Shown: in pieces, positions 34,136 through 41,328 of the stretch
How the letters are laid out: the number at the start of each line of letters is the position of its first letter
How positions within the stretch are numbered: position 1 is the first letter of the stretch
DNA from: Rubrivivax sp.
GTDB lineage: Bacteria; Pseudomonadota; Gammaproteobacteria; Burkholderiales; Burkholderiaceae_C
Assembly: GCA_004210455.1 (NCBI GenBank)
Contig: SEFA01000053.1
Location: forward strand, 1 to 43,350
Direction of reading: 5' to 3'
Length of the DNA: 43,350 nucleotides
Made by a program: the position numbers and the translations under genes
Notes under the pieces: model-generated
The model's input: only the letters and a program-made list of their open reading frames with translations
What the model was told of the DNA's origin: nothing
The model's database searches: none

Positions 34136-34207
34136 GGATCTGGCGCGCATTGACCGGGCATCTTCGGTGGTCGGGGAACCGCCGCCGGTAACCGAACGTG
34201 CCCCGCA

Positions 34208-34213
34208 TACACT
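34208..34213 (+). promoter_or_regulatory. -10 element, apparently leaderless, of the GT4 gene
   Basis: TACACT lies six bases before the ATG at 34220, with no ribosome site in between and no good -35. Confidence 0.45.
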
Positions 34214-34219
34214 GCCGCG

Positions 34220-35353
34220 ATGTCTGAGATTTCCCCGAGCGGCCCGGCGGCGCCCGAGCGCCGCCGTGTGCTGCACTTCGTGACCGGCGGCTTCTCCGGC
34301 GCCACGCAGGTGGCCGTCGATCTGTGCCTGGCGCAGCTCAAGAGCGAGCGCATCGCGCCCATCCTGGTCCTGCGCCGCAAGAGGCGCACCGAGAACGCCA
34401 CCAAGCTGGCGCGCATCCAGGCGCTGCACGACCAGGGCCTGCCGGTGTACGTCGTGCCCGGCTGGGCGCACCTGGCGACGATCTGGGCGCTGCGCCGGCT
34501 CTGCGAGCAGTTGCGCCCCGACGTGATGATGGCGCACGGCTTTCCCGAACATCTGCTCGGCCGCCGCGCCGGGCGCCTGGCCGGCGTGCCGGTGCTGGTG
34601 CAGGTCGAGCACAACTCGCGCGAGCGGTACACCCGCTGCAAGCGCGCTCAGGCACGTCGGCTGAGCGAGGTCAGCGCGCGGCTGGTCGGCGTGTCCGAGG
34701 GCGTCCGCAGACGGCTCGTCGACCTGGGCATGCCCGAAGCCAAGACGACCGCCATTCCGAACGGGATCCGGCTCGATCGATTCGCCACCGCCGACGACCA
34801 TCCGGTCGAGCGGCGCGAACCCGGCATCGTGATGTCGGCGCGCTTCGCCCGCCAGAAGGATCCGCAGACGCTGATTCGCGCGCTGGCGCTGCTGCGCGAT
34901 CGCGGCCTGCGTCCGGTGCTGCATCTGGCCGGCGGCGGCAAGGAGGCCTACCGGCGCGCCACCGAGCGTCTGACCCGCCAGCTGGGGCTGGACGACCAGG
35001 TGCGTTTCCTCGGGCATCACGGCGACATCCCTGGACTGTTGATGAGTCAGCAGATCTTCGTGCTGTCGACGCACTGGGAAGGCATGCCGCTGGCGCTGCT
35101 GGAGGCGATGGCGGCGGGCTGCGCCTGCGTGGCCTCGCTGGTCCCGGGCGTCGAGGGCGTGATCGAAAACGGTCGCACCGGACTGATGGTGCCAGAGGCC
35201 GATCCGCAAGCGTTGGCGGGCGCGCTGGAACGCCTGCTGCGCGATCCGGCTTTGGCCGCTCGGCTCGGCGCGGCGGCGCGGGTGCGCGCGATCGAGGAGC
35301 ATGGCGTCGACCTCATGATGCGGCGCTATGAGGACATGCTGATGGCGTTGTGA
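34220..35353 (+). CDS. GT4-family glycosyltransferase
   Basis: 377 aa, GT-B fold. VLHFVTGGFSGATQVAVDL is the N-terminal acceptor-side motif. The C-terminal lobe has GIVMSARFARQKDPQTLIRALALL, and the nucleotide-sugar site is EGMPLALLEAMAAGCACVAS (Glu-x7-Glu, E-G-M-P-L-A-L-L-E). The enzyme transfers a sugar with retention of configuration, probably in the surface-glycan pathway with Glf. It is the only + strand gene of the cluster and converges on the GT2 gene with 36 bases between them. The acceptor and sugar are unknown. Confidence 0.9.
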   Translation: MSEISPSGPAAPERRRVLHFVTGGFSGATQVAVDLCLAQLKSERIAPILVLRRKRRTENATKLARIQALHDQGLPVYVVPGWAHLATIWALRRLCEQLRPDVMMAHGFPEHLLGRRAGRLAGVPVLVQVEHNSRERYTRCKRAQARRLSEVSARLVGVSEGVRRRLVDLGMPEAKTTAIPNGIRLDRFATADDHPVERREPGIVMSARFARQKDPQTLIRALALLRDRGLRPVLHLAGGGKEAYRRATERLTRQLGLDDQVRFLGHHGDIPGLLMSQQIFVLSTHWEGMPLALLEAMAAGCACVASLVPGVEGVIENGRTGLMVPEADPQALAGALERLLRDPALAARLGAAARVRAIEEHGVDLMMRRYEDMLMAL

Positions 35354-35389
35354 CCCCTGAGGCCTGAGGCGCGACTTGCCCGTCGACCC

Positions 35390-36490
35390 TCAGGCTGCGG
35401 CTGCGCGCTGCTGGTCCTCGGCCCGGCGCAGCCAGTAGCGCAGTCGCATCGCGCGGACGAACCAGCCGCGGCGCTTGTAAGCGCGGTCGAGCGCGCGCAG
35501 CGGGATCGGGGACGCTTCCTCGAAGGCCTGCCGGAACATCGCCACCTGGCCCGCGCAGCCGTCGGGCAGGGCCTTGTCGGCCATGCGCGAAGCGCCGATG
35601 AAATTGCGCGCCGCGAAGTGCGCCCAGGCGAACCGCGCGGCCTCGTCGAGCGGAGCGCTCGCAGCCGCGTCGCGCAGGTTCGCCAGCGCATGGGCCAGAT
35701 GCTCCGCCTTGGTCATGTTGGGCGTGCTCAGGATGGAGCCGGCCCGCTGTCGGTAGGCCACCCAGACCTCCGGCTCGTACCAGGCGCTCTCGGCCAGCAG
35801 CGCGAGCAGCGGCGTGGTCGCCATGTCCTCGAAGTAGCGTCCGACCGGGAAGCGCACCTGTTCGCCCCAGACACTGCGTCTGGCGATCTTGGACCAGCTG
35901 TGCATCTGGCCCGCTTCGAACAGGCCCTGCATCAGCCGCGACGGATCGCGCATCAGCTGGCGTTCCGGACCGGCGAAGGTGTGGCGGTGGAGTTCGCCGC
36001 GCAGCCGGTGCTTGAGCTTCATGGGCGCGCGCAGCATGAAGAAGTCGCACAGCACCAGCGCGGGGGCGTGGCCCTGGACCACCTGGCGCAGGCGCGGGAT
36101 CGCGCCGGGCATCAGGTAGTCGTCGGAATCCAGGAACCAGACGTACTCGCCGCGCGCGGCCTGCAGCATCGTGTTGCGCGCGCCGGAGAGCCCCTGGTTC
36201 TGCGCATGGAACAGTCCCTGCACCTTGACCGGTCCCCCGGCGTGCGCGGCGACCAGCGTGCGCACGAGTTCGTTGGAGCCGTCGGTGGAGCAGTCGTCGA
36301 CCATCAGCACCTCGACGCCGGCATCCGCCTGCGCGAGTACCGAGTCCAGGCATTCGCGCAGGTAGTCCTTGACGTTGTGGACGGGGATGAGCACGGACAG
36401 CCAGGGCGTCGCCGCGTTGGCGGGCGCTTTCGTGGCCGAGCCGGGCCGGACGGATGGCGCCGGGGACGGGGATGGAAGAGGGCCGCTCAT
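35390..36490 (-). CDS. GT2-family glycosyltransferase
   Basis: 366 aa. After a Pro/Ser-rich N-terminus of about 28 residues comes a GT-A fold: WLSVLIPVHNVKDYLRECLDSVL, MVDDCSTDGS, NQGLSGARN and FLDSDD (the DxD metal site). This is an inverting glycosyltransferase of the WaaE/capsule/O-antigen kind. No membrane segment is seen, so it acts at the cytoplasmic face. The gene is 10 bases after the neighbouring glycosyltransferase gene in the lapA-lapB direction, so probably cotranscribed. The sugar is unknown. Confidence 0.9.
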   Translation of the reverse strand: MSGPLPSPSPAPSVRPGSATKAPANAATPWLSVLIPVHNVKDYLRECLDSVLAQADAGVEVLMVDDCSTDGSNELVRTLVAAHAGGPVKVQGLFHAQNQGLSGARNTMLQAARGEYVWFLDSDDYLMPGAIPRLRQVVQGHAPALVLCDFFMLRAPMKLKHRLRGELHRHTFAGPERQLMRDPSRLMQGLFEAGQMHSWSKIARRSVWGEQVRFPVGRYFEDMATTPLLALLAESAWYEPEVWVAYRQRAGSILSTPNMTKAEHLAHALANLRDAAASAPLDEAARFAWAHFAARNFIGASRMADKALPDGCAGQVAMFRQAFEEASPIPLRALDRAYKRRGWFVRAMRLRYWLRRAEDQQRAAAA

Positions 36491-36500
36491 GGTGCGGGGC

Positions 36501-37283
36501 TCACTCGTGCCAGTGGTCGGCGATCCAGGGCGCGGGCTTGGGCCGGCGCCAGTTGCCGTTGCTGCGGCCGGCCAGCGCGTCGGGCGGGTTCATGACGCCG
36601 TGGAAGATCAGGATCCTTGCACCGTCGGGGATGAAGGGCGCCTGGAAGTAGTTCATCGGCCAGCGCGGGATGCTGTGGTACTTGAAGCTCGCGCACCAGC
36701 GGTCGTCCCAGTACGCCAGCAGGCCCTTGCGGTGCATTTCGTCGGACAGGTAGGCCTGCTCGTTGCGGAACTGCTGGCGGATCGCGTCGAACTCGCGTCG
36801 GAACTTGACCAGCACCTCGGGGTGGGCGCCCAGCGTGAAGCGGTAGACCGAGGAATTGCCGGTGATGCGCCAGGGGCGCTTCCAGTCGTGGATGATGAGG
36901 AACTCGCCGGGCTCCTCGAAGAAGGGCGTGATGTCGTCGACGATCACGACGTCGAGGTCCAGGAACAGCGCCGTGCCGCGCAGGCCGTACTTCTGCACCA
37001 GGTCGTCGCTGAAGGTCGTCAGCTTGGTCCAGCCGCGCTCCGGGCTGCCTGGCGGCAGGTCCAGCGGCGGAATCGGCAGGCATTCGACCTCGGGCCGCAC
37101 GCCCTCGCCGCGATCGGTGAGGCAGACGAAGCGGAAGTCGCCGCGCAGATGCCGTCGCACCATCGCGTAGAGGCGGTTGACGTACTCGGGGCCGTACTTG
37201 GTGCCCCACTTCATGCAGAGGATGACACGGTCGCCGGAGGCAGGGACCGGTGCGGCCGGGGCGGAGCTCATCGGGGTGGTCAT
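36501..37283 (-). CDS. Glycosyltransferase-like protein with GT-A DxD motif
   Basis: 260 aa. VILCMKWGTKYGPEYVNRLYAMVRRHLRGDFRFVCLTD resembles the start of nucleotide-diphospho-sugar transferases, and TALFLDLDVVIVDDI carries the DxD motif. Conserved aromatic residues near the end (HSIPRWPMNYFQ, RILIFHG) are typical of this bacterial family, sometimes annotated near GT8 or as a hypothetical glycosyltransferase. It starts seven bases after the lapB stop. I infer a role in the same glycan; no substrate can be read. Confidence 0.72.
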   Translation of the reverse strand: MTTPMSSAPAAPVPASGDRVILCMKWGTKYGPEYVNRLYAMVRRHLRGDFRFVCLTDRGEGVRPEVECLPIPPLDLPPGSPERGWTKLTTFSDDLVQKYGLRGTALFLDLDVVIVDDITPFFEEPGEFLIIHDWKRPWRITGNSSVYRFTLGAHPEVLVKFRREFDAIRQQFRNEQAYLSDEMHRKGLLAYWDDRWCASFKYHSIPRWPMNYFQAPFIPDGARILIFHGVMNPPDALAGRSNGNWRRPKPAPWIADHWHE

Positions 37284-37290
37284 CGGGCGC

Positions 37291-38448
37291 TCAGAGCTCT
37301 TCGACGTGGCGGGGAGGGTAGCTGTCCCAACTGAGGCAGCCCGGGCATTGCCAGAAGTAGTGCTGCGACTCGAAGCCGCAGGCGGCGCAGCGGTAGCGCT
37401 GCAGCGGCCGCACGGCGCGTTGCAGCGCGGTGCCGACCAGTTGGGCCTCGTCGTCGTCGAGCGGCTGCTGGCGGGCCTGGCTCTGCTGCAGCAGCTGCGT
37501 CGCGGCCGACAGCGCCGGCTCGACGCGCAGGTGCTCGGTCAGGCGGCGGCGCTGCGCCTCGGGCGCGGGCTCCAGCTGCGCGATGGCCTGCAGCAGCGCC
37601 ATGCTCGGATGGCGGCGGTACTGGGCCTCGATGAGCGCCAGCGCCTGCGGCGCCGTGCCGGTGGCCTGGGCCGCCAGCGCGTAGTCGCGCGCGACGAGGT
37701 TGAAGGCGTCGGGATTGGCCCGCAGCAGATCGCCGTAGAGGCCCATCGCGCCTGCCTGGTCGCCCTGGCGCGCGAGCATCTGGCCGAGCAGCACGTAGGC
37801 TCGCGCGGACTGCGGCGCACGCTCACGGGCCTGGTCCAGCCAGCGACGTGCCTGCGGCTCGTCCTGACGGGCCTGGGCTTCGAGCGCCAGCTCGCACCAG
37901 TAGTTGGCGATGCGACTCGCGAAGCTGCCGGTGCCGGCCGCCTCGAGCTGCTCGGACACCTCGGCCGCCTTCGCCCATTCGCGCGAGCGCTCGTACAGCG
38001 ACAGCAGCGCCAGCGCGGCCTCGTGGTCGAAGGCCGTGCCCTTGAGCGCCTCGTAGGCGGACTCGGCGCGGTCGAACAGACCGGCCTTGAAGAAGTCCTG
38101 CGCCAGCGCGTACTGCGCGCGGTCGCGCTCGGACTTCGGCAAGTCGCCGCGCGAGAGCAGGTGCTGGTGCACGCGCACGGCGCGTTCGTACTCGCCGCGG
38201 CGGCGGAACAGGTTGCCCAGCGCGAAGTGCAGCTCGGAGGTGTCGGGGTCGGCCTGCACCGCTTCGATGAAGGCGTCGATCGCCTTGTCCTGCTGCTCGT
38301 TGAGCAGCAGGTTCAAGCCCTTGAAGTAGGCGCGCGGCGCGTCGCGCTGCTCGCGTTTCCATTGGCGCGCGTCCAGCATGGACGCCAGCCAGCCCAGTCC
38401 GAAGACCAGGGGCACGCCGATCAGCAGCCAGCTGAGATCAAATTCCAT
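37291..38448 (-). CDS. lapB: LPS assembly regulator LapB (YciM)
   Basis: 385 aa. An N-terminal membrane anchor (LLIGVPLVFGLGWLASML) leads to a cytoplasmic domain of TPR repeats (AIDAFIEAVQADPDTSELHFALGNLFRRRGEYERAVRVH and following), ending in a rubredoxin-type metal knuckle: CAACGFESQHYFWQCPGC near 355-372. In enterobacteria LapB controls lipid A synthesis by promoting LpxC degradation through FtsH. The gene overlaps lapA by 11 bases, and the glycosyltransferase gene follows seven bases later. This links LPS regulation with glycan genes. Confidence 0.93.
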   Translation of the reverse strand: MEFDLSWLLIGVPLVFGLGWLASMLDARQWKREQRDAPRAYFKGLNLLLNEQQDKAIDAFIEAVQADPDTSELHFALGNLFRRRGEYERAVRVHQHLLSRGDLPKSERDRAQYALAQDFFKAGLFDRAESAYEALKGTAFDHEAALALLSLYERSREWAKAAEVSEQLEAAGTGSFASRIANYWCELALEAQARQDEPQARRWLDQARERAPQSARAYVLLGQMLARQGDQAGAMGLYGDLLRANPDAFNLVARDYALAAQATGTAPQALALIEAQYRRHPSMALLQAIAQLEPAPEAQRRRLTEHLRVEPALSAATQLLQQSQARQQPLDDDEAQLVGTALQRAVRPLQRYRCAACGFESQHYFWQCPGCLSWDSYPPRHVEEL

Positions 38449-38737
38449 CGGGGATCTTGGGGTCGTTGGCGGTCGCGGTCGCCGAAGGGGGCGGCAGGTC
38501 GTCCGCCGGAGGGAGCGATCGCGCGGCAGCGCGCTTGTGGCGCCACCAGGCCGGGACCATCGCCAGCACGCCGAAGGCGCAGCCCAACCCGAAGGTCAGC
38601 AGCACCACGATCACCAGCGGAGAGCGCCAGGACTGGCCGAAGAACCAGTGCACGACGACCTCCTGGCTGTTGTTCAGCGCGAAGGCGAAGAGACAGAAGA
38701 ACAGGAATGCTCTGAAGAGCCAGACCAGGATTCGCAT
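38438..38737 (-). CDS. lapA: LapA-family inner-membrane protein (DUF1049)
   Basis: 99 aa with two membrane helices (about 3-21 and 40-62) separated by LNNSQEVVVHWFFGQSW, the family signature. The cytoplasmic tail is Pro/Ala-rich. In E. coli LapA works with LapB in LPS assembly. The start codon lies eight bases after a TAGAAT -10-like hexamer, and no ribosome site is visible, so the message may be leaderless. The stop overlaps lapB by 11 bases. Confidence 0.9.
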   Translation of the reverse strand: MRILVWLFRAFLFFCLFAFALNNSQEVVVHWFFGQSWRSPLVIVVLLTFGLGCAFGVLAMVPAWWRHKRAAARSLPPADDLPPPSATATANDPKIPDGI

Positions 38738-38745
38738 GGGGGGCG

Positions 38746-38751
38746 ATTCTA
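38746..38751 (-). promoter_or_regulatory. -10 element, apparently leaderless, of lapA
   Basis: TAGAAT on the minus strand is eight bases from the lapA ATG. The dyad CTGAAT-AC-ATTCAG at 38798-38811 lies about 45 bases further upstream and may be a regulatory site. Confidence 0.45.
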
Positions 38752-38855
38752 GGCGCGTGCGGGGTACGCCATGACGGATGGCAGGGCGTGTTAACCCCTG
38801 AATACATTCAGCCGCCGACTGTCCCGGTGTCTTGACGGCGCGGCGGCGACGGACG

Positions 38856-38881
38856 AAAAAAAGCGCCGCGGATCGCGACGC
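38856..38881 (-). terminator. Rho-independent terminator of ihfB
   Basis: On the minus strand the 8-bp stem GCGTCGCG/CGCGGCGC (one G-U pair, loop ATC) is followed by seven T. It lies 39 bases after the ihfB stop. Confidence 0.8.
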
Positions 38882-38919
38882 CTTCTGTCTGGGGAGTGCA
38901 GTGCCCGCAACGGTGTGGT

Positions 38920-39234
38920 TCAGGCGGCCTGCTGGTTGTCGTCCGTGACGGGCAGCTGCGCGTCCACGGCCTCGCGCAGGGCCTTGCCCGGCTTGAAGTG
39001 GGGCACCAGCTTCTCGGGGATCAGCACCTGCTCGCCGCTGCGCGGGTTGCGGCCCATGCGGGGCGGACGGCGGTTGATCGAGAAGCTCCCGAAGCCGCGG
39101 ATCTCGATGCGGTGGCCGCGGGCCAGGGCGTCGGACATCGCGTCCAGGATGGTCTTGACCGCGAACTCGGTGTCTCGTTGCGTGAGCTGGCCGAAGCGCT
39201 CGGACAAGTGGGCCACCAGGTCGGATCGGGTCAT
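38920..39234 (-). CDS. ihfB: Integration host factor subunit beta
   Basis: 104 aa from the ATG at 39234 (MTRSDLV), the start that best fits other IHF-beta proteins; an ATG four codons upstream (39246, MPTT) is possible. IHF marks: [19 protein letters not shown], then [29 protein letters not shown], the beta-arm with its proline, then [17 protein letters not shown]. With IHF-alpha it bends DNA sharply for recombination, replication and promoter control. Neither start has a clear ribosome site. A terminator hairpin abuts the start region, so expression depends on read-through from rpsA or processing. Confidence 0.95.
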   Translation of the reverse strand: MTRSDLVAHLSERFGQLTQRDTEFAVKTILDAMSDALARGHRIEIRGFGSFSINRRPPRMGRNPRSGEQVLIPEKLVPHFKPGKALREAVDAQLPVTDDNQQAA

Positions 39235-39251
39235 GGTCGTCGGCATCTGAA

Positions 39252-39282
39252 GAAAAACAGGCTCGCCTTGGAGCGAGCCTGT
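39252..39282 (-). terminator. Terminator/attenuator between rpsA and ihfB
   Basis: On the minus strand a perfect 10-bp stem (ACAGGCTCGC/GCGAGCCTGT, loop of six bases) is followed by TTTTT. Only five to seventeen bases separate the T run from the possible ihfB start codons. Part of the rpsA transcripts must read through or be processed here for ihfB to be made. Confidence 0.85.
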
Positions 39283-39408
39283 CGAAGCGCTTGTGCGTCG
39301 AATTGGCGTCTGGGAAAGCAGGCTAACTCAGCCTGCCTCCCGCCAGAACAAGGGATTCTCTTGAGGCCGGAGGTGACGCTCGCGCGCCACGCCCGGCGGT
39401 CAGGACAA

Positions 39409-41103
39409 TCAGCCGTTGTTCTGGTTGTCCAGCTTGGCGCGCAGCAGGGCGCCCAGGCTGGTCGTGCCGGCGTTTTCACGCTCGTTGGTCTGCGACAGAC
39501 GCTGCATGGCTTGCTGTTCGTCGGCGCTGTCCTTGGCCTTGATCGACAGCTGGATGCTGCGCGACTTGCGGTCGACGTTGACGATCACGGCGGAGACTTC
39601 GTCGCCTTCCTTCAGCACGTTGCGGGCGTCTTCCACGCGGTCGCGGCCGATTTCCGAAGCACGCAGATAGCCGGTGACTTCCTCGCCCAGGTCGATCTCG
39701 GCGCCACGGGCGTCGACGGTCTTGACCTTGCCGGTCACGATCATGCCGCGGTCGTTGACCGAGACGAAGGTCGTGAACGGATCGCCGTCCAGCTGCTTGA
39801 TGCCCAGCGAGATGCGCTCGCGCTCGACGTCCACGGCCAGAACGATGGCGTCGACTTCCTGGCCCTTCTTGTAGTTGCGGACGGCGGTTTCACCCGGCTC
39901 GTTCCACGACAGGTCGGACAGGTGCACCAGGCCGTCGATGCCCTGGGCCAGGCCCACGAACACGCCGAAGTCGGTGATCGACTTGATCGGGCCCTTGACG
40001 CGGTCGCCGCGCTTGACGTTCTCGGCGAACTCTTCCCACGGGTTGGCGCGGCACTGCTTCATGCCCAGCGAGATGCGACGCTTGTCTTCGTCGATCTCCA
40101 GGACCATGACTTCCACTTCGTCGCCCAGCGAGACGACCTTGGAAGGCGCGACGTTCTTGTTGGTCCAGTCCATTTCGGAGACGTGCACCAGGCCTTCGAT
40201 GCCGGGTTCGATCTCGACGAACGCGCCGTAGTCGGCGATGTTCGTGACCTTGCCGAACAGGCGGGTGTTGGCCGGGTAGCGGCGCGACACGCCGAACCAC
40301 GGGTCGTCGCCCAGCTGCTTCAGGCCCAGCGAGACGCGGTTCTTCTCGGCGTCGAACTTCAGGACCTTGGCGGTCAGTTCCTGACCGACAGTCACCACTT
40401 CGCTCGGGTGACGGACACGGCGCCACGCCATGTCGGTGATGTGCAGCAGGCCGTCGATGCCGCCCAGGTCCACGAACGCACCGTATTCGGTGATGTTCTT
40501 GACCACGCCGTTGACGATGGCGCCTTCGGTCAGCGTTTCCAGCAGCTTGGCGCGCTCTTCACCCATCGAAGCCTCGACCACCGCGCGACGCGACAGCACA
40601 ACGTTGTTGCGCTTGCGGTCCAGCTTGATGACCTTGAACTCCATGGTCTTGCCCTCGAACGGGCTCATGTCCTTCACCGGGCGGGTGTCGAGCAGCGAAC
40701 CGGGCAGGAAGGCGCGGATGCCGTTGACCAGGACGGTCAGGCCGCCCTTGACCTTGCCGGAGACGGTGCCGGTCACGAAATCGCCCGACTCCAGGGCGGT
40801 TTCCAGCGACAGCCACGAGGCCAGGCGCTTGGCCTTGTCGCGCGACAGGATGGTGTCGCCGTAGCCGTTTTCGATCGCGTCGATGGCGACCGAGATGAAA
40901 TCACCGACTTGGACTTCGACTTCGCCCTGGTCGTTCTTGAACTCGTCGACGGGCACGTAGGCTTCGGACTTCAGGCCGGCGTTGACGACCACGAAGTTGT
41001 GCTCGATGCGGACGACTTCAGCCGAGATGACCTCGCCGGCGCGCATGTTCGACTTCTGCAGCGATTCCTCGAACAGGGCGGCGAAAGATTCCATTTGGGA
41101 CAT
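39409..41103 (-). CDS. rpsA: 30S ribosomal protein S1
   Basis: 564 aa from the ATG at 41103, with AAGGA eight bases upstream; this is the usual length of S1. Six S1 RNA-binding repeats are visible. Repeats 3-6 carry clear [37 protein letters not shown] signatures, with [16 protein letters not shown] and [17 protein letters not shown] as examples. S1 recruits mRNAs to the ribosome. The frame extends 15 codons further to 41148, but those residues are unlike S1. The gene follows aroA-cmk in the conserved order. The 225 bases before it hold the start region of its message; I see no confident promoter there. Confidence 0.97.
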   Translation of the reverse strand: MSQMESFAALFEESLQKSNMRAGEVISAEVVRIEHNFVVVNAGLKSEAYVPVDEFKNDQGEVEVQVGDFISVAIDAIENGYGDTILSRDKAKRLASWLSLETALESGDFVTGTVSGKVKGGLTVLVNGIRAFLPGSLLDTRPVKDMSPFEGKTMEFKVIKLDRKRNNVVLSRRAVVEASMGEERAKLLETLTEGAIVNGVVKNITEYGAFVDLGGIDGLLHITDMAWRRVRHPSEVVTVGQELTAKVLKFDAEKNRVSLGLKQLGDDPWFGVSRRYPANTRLFGKVTNIADYGAFVEIEPGIEGLVHVSEMDWTNKNVAPSKVVSLGDEVEVMVLEIDEDKRRISLGMKQCRANPWEEFAENVKRGDRVKGPIKSITDFGVFVGLAQGIDGLVHLSDLSWNEPGETAVRNYKKGQEVDAIVLAVDVERERISLGIKQLDGDPFTTFVSVNDRGMIVTGKVKTVDARGAEIDLGEEVTGYLRASEIGRDRVEDARNVLKEGDEVSAVIVNVDRKSRSIQLSIKAKDSADEQQAMQRLSQTNERENAGTTSLGALLRAKLDNQNNG

Positions 41104-41328
41104 GTGAGATTTCCTTGCCAGGCACAGAGCGTCCGGCGGCTTGAGCACGGGAGCGTGACTCAGGCAGCCTGATCCGAGAGGTGCGAGGGCATGTGTTGCA
41201 AGCGGACTTGCGGGTTAGGTTGTAGAACGCGCCACCCCCAGTGGACTGACGTCCGGAGGGAGGGGTGACGCTCCTGTGTTGCGTGCCGAACCGGTGATTC
41301 GGGACCCGCGAGGGGCAGGCCTCAGGCC

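Noticed and set aside
38798-38811. LexA box upstream of lapA
   Set aside because: The CTG and CAG half-sites are separated by eight bases, not the ten typical of LexA boxes.
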